From NCBI GenBank assembly GCA_033557685.1, contig JAWQRN010000439.1:1-29581 (forward strand): a stretch of 29,581 bases of DNA, written 5' to 3'. This document shows, in pieces, positions 1-10,571 of the stretch. Position numbers and translations under genes: made by a program. The notes under the pieces are model-generated. The model was not told the origin of the DNA and did no database searches. It saw only the letters and a program-made list of their open reading frames with translations. Position 1 is the stretch's first letter; each line of letters begins with the position of its first letter. The stretch comes from Sperchopsis tessellata (taxonomy: Eukaryota; Arthropoda; Insecta; Coleoptera; Hydrophilidae).

Positions 1-67
1 ATATATATATATATATTAAAGCTCTTAGTAACTATATATATATATGTATATATATAATATATATAAG
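1..67. repeat. AT dinucleotide microsatellite
   Basis: Two runs of alternating A and T (1-17 and 33-67) flank a short unique stretch. It is a simple-sequence repeat that continues past the left edge. Slippage can change its length, so the assembled length may not be exact. Confidence 0.9.
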
Positions 68-512
68 AACAAAGCCGAATAGCAAATTGTACGAAGGCTG
101 AGCTGCATAGGGGATGCAGTTGTACAGATGAGAAGTAGTATTCTTTGAAACACCGTATATAGCATTTATTCTGGCGTTCAGCAACATTTGCAATATGCTA
201 TTAATAACGTAGTTAGATATAAAAATGTCAAAAGTACTCTATACTGGCGACCATGGAAGGAATATTAACCTTGAGTACCTTTTTATATTAACATCCCTAC
301 GTTCATTACAAAACATATTTATTTTTTAAATAATATAATGTAACCAACAAAGTTCTGTGGTTTTTTAACAGACACTAATTCCAAGAGTTATTTACGCATG
401 TTATGAGTGATAATTCCAGGAATTGTTTATGCGCTGTATTATAACATGCTTCATTTCAGTCATTCACTCCAACTCTAATTGTTCACTTTAAAATATAATT
501 TCAACCTTTGAA
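68..512. other. AT-rich stretch without recognisable content
   Basis: I see no conserved coding signature, tail or clear repeat in this stretch on either strand. It lies between the microsatellite and the start of the mariner remnant. Confidence 0.5.
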
Positions 513-790
513 AATGTCTGTTGATATTTAAACTTGGGACAATGCAAAAAAAAGTGCAAAACAAATTTGTATTGCGTTTTGAGAAAAGGCAGTTACATTA
601 AGAACGGCTAGAGATGGTTTAAAAAATTTAATGCAGGGGATGAATCCCTAGAAGATGAAGCTAAATCAAGTAGACCATCAAATTTAAATAACGACGATTT
701 ACAGACAATGATTGAAACAAATTCCACTTTAACGTATTAACAGCTTACAGAAATGCTCCAAGTAAATGGGTTTGTTATTAATTTCAGTGA
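513..790 (+). pseudogene. Decayed mariner-type (Tc1/mariner) transposase, N-terminal part
   Basis: From an ATG at 513 the + strand reads as the N-terminal helix-turn-helix region of a mariner transposase, broken by stops and a frameshift near 610-620. The best preserved part reads RWFKKFNAGDESLEDE followed by SSRPSNLN and DDLQTMIE, then QLTEMLQVNG after a TAA. The segment with RWF..F..GD.SLEDE...GRPS is the linker between the two HTH motifs of irritans/cecropia-like mariners, which cut and paste DNA at TA sites. The catalytic DDD domain is absent after about 790, so this is a 5' fragment of a dead copy. The terminal inverted repeats are not evident. Confidence 0.75.
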
Positions 791-969
791 CATAGGCGTC
801 GCTATTATGGTGATTATTTTAATTTGGTTTGTTTTTGTTTTTTAACCTGAAGAAGATCTTTGTGTGGTCCAAACCAGTCGCTTAGTTTAGGTAATAAAAA
901 TAACGGAAAGACAATAGACTTTTCTTTTTAAAATATACATCTTTCTTAATTTTTTTCTTCGTGTACCCT
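791..969. other. Unassigned, possibly the tail of a retroelement
   Basis: The mariner similarity ends here. Positions 845-915 (CCTGAAGAAGATC, later GGTAATAAAAATAACGG) look like the 3' tail of a retroelement, but I cannot assign a family. Confidence 0.2.
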
Positions 970-2440
970 TGGTGGGTGTCGAGGTTTTTTCCCTATTTTT
1001 ACTTCTTGTAGAACTGTATCCACTCCTTCCTATTAGCTGTATACTCTGTTACCTGCTTCCAACTCTTTCCATTATCTCTTTACATTTTGGCAATTGTGTC
1101 GTTCCAGGTTTCCCGTGGTCTTCCTCTTGATTTTCTTCCCCAAGCTCTCGCCTCCCACACTTGATTCACTTGCCTGTCGTTTCCCATTCTATTTACATGT
1201 CCGAACCATCTCATCTGTCCCTCTTCTATTTTCTTCTGTGCGGCTGTAACTCTGAGCCTCCCTCTTACGTCTGTGTTGCAAATTCTACTCTTTGTGATTC
1301 CTTCTACTCTCCTTAGATACTTCATTTCTGCTGCCTGCACTTTCGATTTTTGTCTTGTGTTCATCACCCGTGTTTCACTTCCATATGTCAGTATTGGCAT
1401 GTAGAATGTTTTGAACACTGTTAGTTTGGTCTCCTTTGAAATATATTATTATATCATCTGCAAATGCACACTCTGTTATCTCTATTCTTTTCATGCCCTT
1501 GTACCGAATGCTAATTGCTTTCGTTCTTGTTTTTGTTTCTTTAATAATGTCATCCATTACAGATATGAACAACAATGGGTTCAAAATTCCTCCTTGTCTT
1601 ACTCCTTGATTTGTTGTAAATTCTGCAGACTTTTAATTTGCAGTTCTTATGTAGTTTCTAGTTTGTCTGTACATTGATTTACCTGCCCTTAATAATTCTC
1701 CTCCCACTCCTTTCTCACATATACTCGGCCATACTTCCACTCTAGGTATACTGTTACAAGCCTTTTCCCAGTCCACAAAGCATACTTATCCTTCCCTGTT
1801 GTACTCTCTAGTCTTCTCTGCTATTTGCTGTATGGTTAAGATTTGGTTTTGTGTACTATGTCCTGGTCTGAAACCACTTTGCAAATCATCTAAATGCCTT
1901 TCTTTCTTGTATCGTACCATTATCTCTAGAATCTGCTCGTATATCTTCCCAGGTACGATGGTGAGTGTTATCCCTCTGTAGTTTCTACATTGTTTACTAT
2001 CTCCCTTCTTGAAAATTGGCACTATACCACTTCTCAGTCCATAGTTATTATTTTATCTTCCCGGGCCTTTTTACATACCTCTAGCAGTAATTTCTGACCT
2101 TGTCCCATATAATTGACCTCTTCTGGAGTTATACCATCATACCCAGCCGCTTTCCCTATTTTGATTTTAATTATTGCTTTGATCTGTTCCACTCCTATTA
2201 CTGTTTTGTGATTGTTATTTTCTTGTCCTTTCTCCCCAACCTCTTGAGTTTTTGATTTCCTCTACTATTTTTCTCCATTTTTTCTCCAAATTCCTTCCAT
2301 GATATTGCTTTGGCATCTTGAACTTCTTATTTAGCTTTCTTCCTTTGTTTTTTTTTTACAATCCTCAAATGCCTTCTCCGTTCCCCTTTGCAAATATTGT
2401 TCCCACAGTTTCTTCTTTTTTGTCACTTCTTCTTTACTTT
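970..2440 (-). mobile_element. LINE (non-LTR retrotransposon) fragment: RT domain and C-terminal region, minus strand
   Basis: Read on the minus strand from about 2440 down, the order is that of a non-LTR reverse transcriptase. There is a charged linker with GKAAGYDGI (about 2150-2120) and RT fingers with PIFKKGD, NYRGITL and QSGFRPGHST (2022-1786). RT box A reads FVDWEK (about 1770), then comes GVRQGGILNPLLF (about 1610-1570). Box C is FADD at 1453-1464. The post-RT tail has YGSET, AAEMKYLRR, RWFGHVNRM and GRPRETW (1418-1080). Several stops and frameshifts separate these pieces, so it is a dead copy. The endonuclease domain upstream is missing, so it is 5' truncated near 2440. I do not assign a clade. 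Confidence 0.85.
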
Positions 2441-2454
2441 AAAATATACATAAA

Positions 2455-3195
2455 TATCTCAAAATAATGGAAGACATTATAAACAGAGGTTTGGACAAAC
2501 TCAAACAATGACTGAATAATAATTTGTTCACAATCAATACTTTGTCTGTACAAAATACATAAAGTTCACACTGAATCAAAGTAATTCAGAATTAAAATAG
2601 ATGTGTGCTCATTGAAAGGTGAAGTCAACTAAATATCCAGGGTTAATAATTAATCTGAACCTCAAGTGTAATGAAAATATCAATCGTATCACCAAGAAAT
2701 TGTTTCCAATGAACGAAGCGATCAAAAGAGCATCTAAGTTCCACAATAAAGTATCTAATGTATGATGCTCATATGGTACCTCACATGAGCTACCAAATAA
2801 ATGCATGGGGTGGATCTACAAAGAAAAAGATTACAAGGTGCGCAAAACAAAGTGATAAAAGCTATGAGATACCTAAGCACAGGAACACCAACAAGACAGC
2901 TATACGATAATGAGTTGAAAGACCAGAAATTTTAAACTAGAAAAACTAGAAGTATATACTTAGATTTGGAAAAAAATAAACATTAATATTGAAACCAAGA
3001 CACAAACACCTGGATATACAATACTTGTACTCCGGAGACCTAATGACATATATACAATGAGGAAATGGGTAGAAATAAAGAGCGTCAAGACACTGAGCAA
3101 GAGTAGAAATGAACTAAATAAACACATGCAAAGGGAACTGAAAAAATGGCTTCGAGTTCTATAGGATAAATAAATTATTATTATTATATACTAAG
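2455..3195 (+). mobile_element. LINE 3' fragment with (ATT)n tail, plus strand
   Basis: The + strand reads as the thumb and C-terminal region of a LINE RT. DKLKQ and NNNLFTINT lie near 2495-2545, KYPGLIINLNLK and ITKKLFPMNEAIKRAS at 2625-2740, a diverged AWGGSTKK equivalent near 2800, and a C-terminal segment ending KHMQRELKKWLRVL before a stop at about 3165. The element ends in short ATT repeats (3172-3190), as many LINEs end in a simple-repeat tail. It is badly frameshifted. It is the same family as the plus-strand LINEs at 17380 and 25290, which share the KYLGL..D..LK and PMVGAIKR motifs. Confidence 0.75.
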
Positions 3196-3985
3196 TAAAA
3201 GTTGTAAATAATAAAATAATGCTTTTTGGGGGCTGCGATATTTATGCAATTCAACACGTCAGTAATTATGGTTGCCTATCTTAATTAAAATTAAGTAATT
3301 TTATGTTAGAAATTTTATTAATTCAAATATCAAAGAAAACTGGCCGTGTTACTTTTAGATATATAAAACAAATATATCTCGAAAAATATAGGAACAACCC
3401 AAATACAACAAATCATAAAATAATTGTTTAAAATCTCGTAAGTATATCTACCAATGCATATATTGAACGTTATTATGTAATGGAATTAGTTCATTAGTAC
3501 ACAAGAAAGGCTTTATATGACATAATAAACAAGAGTTGTATGAAATAGAAACAAAACGCAGTTTTGTGTTTTAAATATAATGCTGATTGAAGTATATTTA
3601 TTATGTATCTTCATAATTCTATATTAATATGTCTATTAATCACATACAATTTTAACATTTAGAACACGATATATACAATTTATGTGGGACCTTTAAAACA
3701 ACGTCTTAACGTATTAGAATCAACATAACATCTATAAAATTTAGATCTATGCTACAGTTTATAATACGTAACAGTCCAACTATACACAAAGAAATGTGTT
3801 TTAAAATTAGGACTCATACCTATTTATTGTGCATATCTTTCAATTGTGAATTATTATTTTAATATTAAAATGTGTCTAAATTAAATGATTATTGATCTGT
3901 AGAAGGAATTTTATTAATTTTCAAAGATAACTGAATAATTTGAGCCTGAACGCTGTTACTTCTTTTTCATCACTGACCCAGTTCT
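3196..3985. other. AT-rich stretch without recognisable content
   Basis: I see no coding signature, structured repeat or element terminus here on either strand. Confidence 0.5.
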
Positions 3986-3990
3986 GTTAG

Positions 3991-4030
3991 TATATAAAGA
4001 AAATATCAGGTTTATGTTTTAAGTCAGAAC
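3991..4030 (+). promoter_or_regulatory. Possible RNA polymerase II core promoter (TATA box plus initiator)
   Basis: TATATAAAGA at 3991-4000 is followed about 33 bases later by GTCAGAA (initiator-like A at 4026), close to the arthropod TCAGT-type initiator. A full cAMP-response palindrome TGACGTCA lies downstream at 4123-4130, and an ATG at 4122 opens a 15-residue ORF. In AT-rich DNA a TATA box occurs often by chance, so only the spacing and the base-composition shift support this. It could instead belong to an unrecognised LTR or DNA transposon. Confidence 0.22.
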
Positions 4031-4184
4031 TGGCTGGTCAGCATTACGTCGACAGTTGCCGTTTTCTCCTTCGTATACGCAGGGTGTTTTAGAAGAATTT
4101 TTGAAAAATTTGCACGAAGTTATGACGTCAACAAATTCCTTCGATGTCTTCGGCGGTAGCACTGTTAATTGAACTATACCCTAA

Positions 4185-4634
4185 TCAGAGAGAGTAGCTG
4201 TGGGTAGATAGGCCACTTCGACAAATACGTCCATCACAGAGGAACGAGTGAATTGAAAGCGGCGCACGTGAAATGTAGCGGCCATAGAGTTTGGATAGTT
4301 GAAGCTGTGGAGATGTATACGGCGCCATTAAGGGCCATAAAGAAGGGACTACCATAGCAAATATCATCCTCCGGGGAAATGAACAGAGGATGGTTGTAAA
4401 CTGTTTTTGCTCCCTAGCAAAAAATATTTCAGAGAATAAAGTGTCGCAGTCTCCTCCATGAGCTTCTGAACTGGGTTCTTCGGTGTGATATCCCACCCTA
4501 GCCACCCTAGCGGCATATTTTTGGCAAGAAGCTATGTTTCCATCTCTACATTTCAAAACAACGCAAGCGCATTTGGCCAAAATCGGGACTTTACCTTTGA
4601 TGCTTTTTTTCACTTTTTGGTCCATTAATTTCAT
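4185..4634 (-). CDS. Unrecognised 149-residue ORF in a GC-richer island
   Basis: This ATG-to-stop ORF lies in DNA visibly richer in G, C and CpG than its surroundings (about 4020-4680). The N-terminus is lysine-rich (MDQKVKKSIKGK). Residues 20-75 hold several cysteines (KCACVVLKC, later a single C in GGDCD) and a further cysteine lies in ILCSFPRR, with no clear zinc-finger spacing. I recognise no family. The C-terminal third looks like random translation. It may be a chance ORF in a high-GC patch, part of an old element, or a small exon. I do not claim a function. Confidence 0.2.
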   Translation of the reverse strand: MKLMDQKVKKSIKGKVPILAKCACVVLKCRDGNIASCQKYAARVARVGYHTEEPSSEAHGGDCDTLFSEIFFAREQKQFTTILCSFPRRMIFAMVVPSLWPLMAPYTSPQLQLSKLYGRYISRAPLSIHSFLCDGRICRSGLSTHSYSL

Positions 4635-5190
4635 TGCTGTTTATTTTCGTGACGTATGACTTCCTCAGCCTTCGCACGTCTTCTATTATTAAGTCTTTAT
4701 ATACGTTAATTTGCGTTGATTAATTGAAGATTGGTGGGAGTGACATCATTTTCCTCGTTAATTGGTTTGAAGCTTGGTAGAGTAAAACAAATCTTTATAA
4801 CTGACAAGTTACATCAACAACTGCTATTTGAAGCTTGATAATCGTTCAATTGTATATATACTGCGAAAACGACTGAGGTGATATACGAGAAGTACCACAC
4901 TTAATTAATTAATAACTCGGTTATTTTTGCGATTTTAGCGAAATTTATCTACAATCATTTGGGATTTTGTTTAGGACAATTTTTAATACTAATTGGCATC
5001 TTGTAGCTTGCTTACTTTGAAATTTGATATTTTACCATATGTTCTTTATTTTTGTTTTTGCGAATATTTTTAACACCAATTATTTCTACTTTTTATATGA
5101 TTTTAAGTAGATAGGCTTATTTTGTTCTATATTTACTAACTTCTTTATCAGTAAAACATGATTTCTAAATACTTTTGTCTCTCTTTAATT
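4635..5190. other. Stretch without recognisable content
   Basis: I find no coding signature here. The first 50 bases (TGACGTATGACTTCCTCAG...) still belong to the GC-richer island; the rest is AT-rich. Confidence 0.45.
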
Positions 5191-5199
5191 TTAAATAGT

Positions 5200-5770
5200 G
5201 CACTTTTTTCCTCCAGTCTTCCCATCAGTTTAGCTAGTTCTTCAGCTTTGGTGTTGTCAAGATAGTGTCATCCGTGCATCGGAGATTGAATATGGGAACT
5301 CTGCCTATGAGAATTCCTCCGTTCCAGTTTTCAAGCATTCTTTTCATTACGTATTCCGTGTAGATATTGAAAAGGATTAGTGATAGAATTCATTCTTGAC
5401 GTGCTCTTTTTTTGATGTGACAGGAGTTTGATAGGTATTTGTCCATTCTTACTATTACCTTGCTGTTATTATATATTTGTTGGATTAGTGAGCTGAGATG
5501 GTGTGGGACTAACATTTCATGTAGTATAAGCCATAATTTTTGCCTTCCTATGCTGTCGAATGCCTTGCTATAGTCAACGAAACACATATATGTTGGTTTG
5601 CTAATTTGCTGAGATTTCTCATTGATCTGTCTTAAGTTAGATATCTGCCCGTGAGTACCTCACCCTTTAACCCCCATGAAAGGGCCTTGAGTCTGTCATT
5701 GATCGTTCTGAGGAGGATCTTGCTGGCATGCGATATTAGTGCTATCAGGTAGAAAGATGTGTAAAGAGAA
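5200..5770 (-). mobile_element. LINE fragment, RT fingers and palm, minus strand
   Basis: The minus strand gives RT fingers ISHASKILLRTINDRLK (about 5740-5690). After a short frame break, box A is CFVDYSKAFDSI with LWLILHEM and HHLSSLIQQIY (5587-5450). Next come SLILFNIYTEYVMKRML (about 5390-5330) and the catalytic box as CTDDT at 5267-5278, where an intact element would have YADDT. It ends in the early thumb near 5200. Stops and frameshifts show that it is inactive. It abuts a plus-strand LINE piece at 5771 that begins about where this one stops in domain order. Confidence 0.8.
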
Positions 5771-6420
5771 TTGAAGCAGCTGCATGTGGGGTATAGGAAC
5801 TTGAGACACATGTGGATCACGGCTGGTAAAACTGTCTTACAATGGGAGCTGAGAGCAAGAAATATGATGATGAATGTTACAAAGAATGAAGTAGTGTTGG
5901 TGGGCATATCGAGGAGACAGTTGGAGGTGACAATAAACAATCAAGTGTTGGAGCAGGTGCCGTCATTTAAATATCTAGGGTTTGTGATTGAAGGTGTGGG
6001 GAGGATGGAGGGCAACTTTAACAGTGGACTGAAAAGTGCAGCAGGTATAGGAGGTGTCTCGACATGATAGAATAAGAAATGATGACATTCGACGTAGACG
6101 TTAGAGGAGTGCGGGAGGTGATAAAGGAAGGATAACTTAAGTGGTTTGGACACCGTAGTAGAATGGACACGGAGAGGGTATCAAGGAGAACATGGGAGGC
6201 TAGAACGCAGTGCGGAAGTCCAATAGGAAGGCCAACGACAACATTGAGTGCAGTAGTGGCTCAGTCAATAATGAATAATAGCAGTCATTTTGAGCTTGCG
6301 AGGAGAATGACGCAGAACAGGCAGGAATGGAGGATATTTTGTAAAGGAGATGGAAATTAAGGCACAAGCCATGCCTCTATACCCATAAGGGGTAGACAAA
6401 GAGGTGATTATGAAGATGAA
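5771..6420 (+). mobile_element. LINE 3' fragment (post-RT region), plus strand
   Basis: The + strand gives MMMNVTKNEVVLVG, EVTINNQVLEQVPSFKYLGFVIE (5865-5990), a frame-broken region with IRNDDIRR, a WFGH equivalent near 6140, MDTERVSRRTWEA and GRPTTTLS (6163-6245), and a final RRMTQNRQEWR (6300-6335). This is the thumb and C-terminal region that follows the catalytic box in many insect LINEs. The tail GATTATGAAGATGAA near 6405-6420 resembles a simple-repeat LINE terminus. It is interrupted by at least two frameshifts. Confidence 0.75.
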
Positions 6421-8319
6421 TTTCAAGGAATTTCAGAAATAGTTTCCTCTTTGAAATGTCAGAGATTGTTTAGGATTATTCTATTTAGTGTTATCTGAAA
6501 TTACAGTTCACACCTCAATTTAATCTCTCCTAAAATTTTAAATATACTTGCATGATCGATCCATTTCATAATGTTCAGAATGCTAGTGAGTTACGGTGTA
6601 AGGCCTGGTTCCACATTACTAGTTTCTAGATAACAAAAGAAACTTATACTATGCAAAGATATATGGGCTAAGCCCTTACACAATACTTGTAGCAGTGTTA
6701 AAACATATCAGAAAAAAATAAATAATAAAAAATAAGCAACAATAATTTAATAACATATTTTATTCATAATATATTATTTTACATAATTCAAAACAAGTAG
6801 ACATCTGTGCATTACAATATATTATTCTCACACAGGGTGTTTAAAATTTACATCCTTAACAGTGACTTCCATACACATAAGTAACCTTAGAACACTTATG
6901 CTACACACAAAATATATAATACATAAATTACATAGTCTTGAGATATTTACAATTATAAAACATTTTCTAACATAGATTAAATCATATTTTTGTACTAACA
7001 GATAATCGAACTCCCGAGTATATCTCAGACAAAAAAAAACAATATAAAAATAGATCTATCGAAACATACTAGCGGTCGAAGACATATTCGGAATTTTATA
7101 TAACGAAAGGAATACGTTTTTTTTTGCATTCTTTTGTTCTTAACACAGATAACAACTGATATGATTCTAATACATTGTTTTTGAGTAGGTAGGTATTTTT
7201 TTACATAAGGTTTTTTATAAGTTTTAACATGGTGGCAACACTTATGATTAACTATTATGAGATTACAAATGGCCTTTTTTCAAGAGGTAAGGTAAAAGCA
7301 GCATAAATATTTCAGCAGGTTTTAAAAAATAAATTATTGACGGGGGTTAACATTATAGCACATAAATACATTAGGGAGAGTTCATGCAACTTTTCGTAAG
7401 CAGTTAAGGCAGCAAAATGAGTCTTTTTAGTTTTCCCATGTACTTGGTTTTAGTGTTGTAACTTTTATATGCAATCCATGGGTAGATCAGAAAAATGAGG
7501 TGCAACCTTACCTATTTAACTTGATGTGCTTAAACTCCCTATTAAATGAAAGAAGATATAATGCTTTACATTGAAGCATGTTTTTTTACCACCTCTACAC
7601 ACACAGTCAAAATATGAATATAGCAAAGGCAATAAATAAATACAGTAAAGAGTACAAGTGTTTTAATTCAAACTTTTGAAGATATTAAAACCTATACTGC
7701 TCATTCATTTTAATTTATCTAAAATAAAAGAAAAAATTGTAATTATATAACTATGGAGAAGCAATGCTCATATTCTTGGTTATATTCTAAACATAATTTA
7801 TTTACTTCGTTTGACGAGAAATTGATCGTTTTATAGTTATTCTTATGAGTATTACTTTAATCCTTTAATTTAAATTTTTAGAGGATCTTTAAATGATCTA
7901 ACATTTATAAATATACACCTCATTATCTATAAATATAACTATCGATACATATATATCATATTTTTAATAATAGTTTTATTCATTAAGATCATATAGATAT
8001 TGGTGTTCAACGCCCTATCAACATGAGCAACTAGTTTGGACGTACTATTTTATTTAATTTTAGTATATATTTTAATACATTGACTATTTTGAAATATAAA
8101 GTATGATATACATTTTATTTGCCAGATATCCATTAAATCTCGTTCATACCACAACTTCAGGTATACATAACAAACGGAAAGTGATTTTAATTTGCAAATC
8201 CTAAAACTATAAGATTTGCATGAGGGGTGTAAAAATAACACCCTAGAGTAACAGTTAGTATTTAACTATTTAACTAATTAATTGAGTAAATATTCATTGA
8301 ATAAAAACTAGACCAAATA
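6421..8319. other. Long AT-rich stretch without recognisable content
   Basis: Apart from short open frames of AT-rich composition, I see no conserved domain, tail or repeat structure in these 1.9 kb. It may be old intergenic or intronic DNA. Confidence 0.5.
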
Positions 8320-8787
8320 GAAAGAAAAGTAGAAGAACCAAGGACATGAATCAATTTCTGTTAATATTCATAATCATAGAAATTTATAGAATTACAAAGG
8401 AGAAGCTAGAACAAACATCAAAAAGAATAAAAGGGCATTCTAGAATATTCTGAGCAAAACAGGAAAAGAAAGAAGACAATTAGGGGATTATCAAAGAAAA
8501 TGTCAGAAGAAGTGTGGAGAATTTTAGAATATTCAAAGAAAAACGAAACTAGAAAGTTTGAAAATGGGAAAATTTCCAGGAAAAAGTGGAGAAAATGCTA
8601 AAATATAGAAGAATATTGGAACACAAACATGAAGACAATTCTAGGAGGTTTGAAGGTAAATTTAAAGAAAATTCTAGATAACTCGATTAGAGGATCGTTC
8701 AATTGAAAGCAAATTATAGGAAAGAAGGTCACATGGAAACATCCAGAAAATTGAAAATTAAAAAAAGAATGGGCAAACAATAACCAT
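8320..8787. other. Purine-rich strand with recurring GAATTCTAGA-like motifs
   Basis: The + strand is dominated by A and G over more than 400 bases. Variants of a short motif recur: TTCTAGAATATTC, TTTTAGAATATTC, AATTCTAGGAGG and AATTCTAGATAAC. It could be a diverged minisatellite or the untranslated part of an element. No reading frame stays open and no protein is recognisable. Confidence 0.4.
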
Positions 8788-10037
8788 AAGCTGGTATAGA
8801 TATTTCAATGTAAATTTAAATACAAAACTATGCAATAAATAATGATGCTTTAATGATGCTGGAAGAAAGTATTTGTGACCCCGAATTCGGGTATAGAAGC
8901 GGATTGGGACAAGATATGTCCTCTTTGGCATAAATGTCCTAATTCAGAGAGCAAGGAACGTGAACTGTGATGTCTTTGCCTGTTTCATCGACTTTGAGAA
9001 GGTATTCGACTGGGTTAACCATGATAAGTTATCACAAATTATAAAGTAATCAGGAATCCATGACAGAGACACTCGTATAATAGACTACCTGTATAGGACA
9101 CAAACAGCATGTGTTCGTGTAGAAAATAGACTTTTCAAAGGAATTTCCAGTACAGCAAGGTGTTGGACAGGGTTGCGTACTATCCACGCAACTGTTTAAT
9201 CGATATATAGAGAAACTTTTCAAGGTTGCACTGGAAGAAGAGAAGGGATAATGATAAACGGGGAGATCGTTAATAACTTAAGGTATGCAGATGACTTGGT
9301 GCTGATTGCCGACAGTTCCGAGGGACTACACAGACTAATTGATAAAGTGGCAGAGGCATGCCAAGAACTCAATATGCGACTGAATGTGATGAAAACAAAG
9401 ATCATGATCATCAAGCTGGTATAGATATTTCAATGTAAATTTAAATACAAAACTATGCAATAAATAATGATGCTTTAATGATGCTGGAAGAAAGTATTTG
9501 TGACCCCGAATTCGGGTATAGAAGCGGATTGGGACAAGATATGTCCTCTTTGGCATAAATGTCCTAATTCAGAGAGCAAGGAACGTGAACTGTGATGTCT
9601 TTGCCTGTTTCATCGACTTTGAGAAGGTATTCGACTGGGTTAACCATGATAAGTTATCACAAATTATAAAGTAATCAGGAATCCATGACAGAGACACTCG
9701 TATAATAGACTACCTGTATAGGACACAAACAGCATGTGTTCGTGTAGAAAATAGACTTTTCAAAGGAATTTCCAGTACAGCAAGGTGTTGGACAGGGTTG
9801 CGTACTATCCACGCAACTGTTTAATCGATATATAGAGAAACTTTTCAAGGTTGCACTGGAAGAAGAGAAGGGATAATGATAAACGGGGAGATCGTTAATA
9901 ACTTAAGGTATGCAGATGACTTGGTGCTGATTGCCGACAGTTCCGAGGGACTACACAGACTAATTGATAAAGTGGCAGAGGCATGCCAAGAACTCAATAT
10001 GCGACTGAATGTGATGAAAACAAAGATCATGATCATC
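8788..10037 (+). repeat. 625-bp tandem duplication, two apparently identical copies
   Basis: Bases 8788-9412 are repeated at 9413-10037 with no difference that I can find by eye. At 9411-9414 the sequence jumps from GATCATGATCATC back to AAGCTGGTATAG, and only the second copy continues into the LINE 3' region. The shared stops and frameshifts show that the element was dead before it was duplicated. The duplication includes a short stretch of purine-rich flanking DNA at its left end. Confidence 0.92.
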
Positions 10038-10571
10038 AGTAAGAATGACTCCAATGCCCAATTCTTAGTAAATGGATCCCCTCTACAAGAGAGTACCATC
10101 AAGAACATATATGGGAGCGAATCTGAATGATTAATGGGACCATACGCACGCGGTGAGAATAAGAATCGAGAAGACACGATCAAATGAGAAACGTATAGTG
10201 CAATATGAGTTTAAGCCTCCATCTTCGAACACGCATTCTGAAATGGACTCGCCATGTTACCAACGAAACCATACTGCTGCGCATGCAAAAAGGCAGGGAA
10301 CTTCTCACAACGGTAAAACACAGAAAACTATCCTACTTCGGCCACATCATGCGTAACAGCAAAAAGTATAAGCTGCTTCAACTAATTATGCAGGGTTAGA
10401 TCGAAGGGAAAAGGTCACAAGGAAGACGATGAACCTCTTGGCTGAAGAATTTACGGCAATGGACCGGAAATACAACTGTAGAGTTGTTCAGATCGGCGGT
10501 AGATAGAATCAGATGGGCCAGATTTGTCGTCAAAGCCCACTGAGGATAGGGCACATTAAAAAGAAGAAGAA
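8788..10571 (+). mobile_element. LINE fragment (RT and C-terminal region) with internal duplication, plus strand
   Basis: The + strand reads FGYRSGLGQ-like fingers, box A as CFIDFEKVFDWVNHDKL, a QGVGQGCVLS-like segment, and an intact catalytic box YADDLVLIADS at 9284-9295 and again at 9909-9920. The C-terminal region follows: ILKWTRHVTNETILLRMQKG, KLSYFGHIMRNSKKYKLLQL and a GRRR..SWLKNLRQW equivalent (10205-10470). It ends in an AAG repeat tail at 10559-10571. All frames are broken by stops, including a TAA after the box A segment present in both copies. The first 625 bases are repeated in tandem, so the RT core appears twice. Confidence 0.85.

Noticed and set aside
5632..5940. Minus-strand ORF of 102 residues as a single gene
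   Set aside because: It spans the junction of two oppositely oriented LINE pieces; only its last 40 residues are RT fingers, and the rest is the antisense of the other LINE.
8050..8241. Minus-strand ORF of 63 residues
   Set aside because: It is short, of AT-rich composition, and shows no recognisable motif or neighbouring signal.
9845..10183. Minus-strand ORF of 112 residues (and its duplicate at 9220-9414)
   Set aside because: It is antisense to the LINE RT thumb and duplicated with it; the hydrophobic stretches come from reverse-complemented coding sequence.
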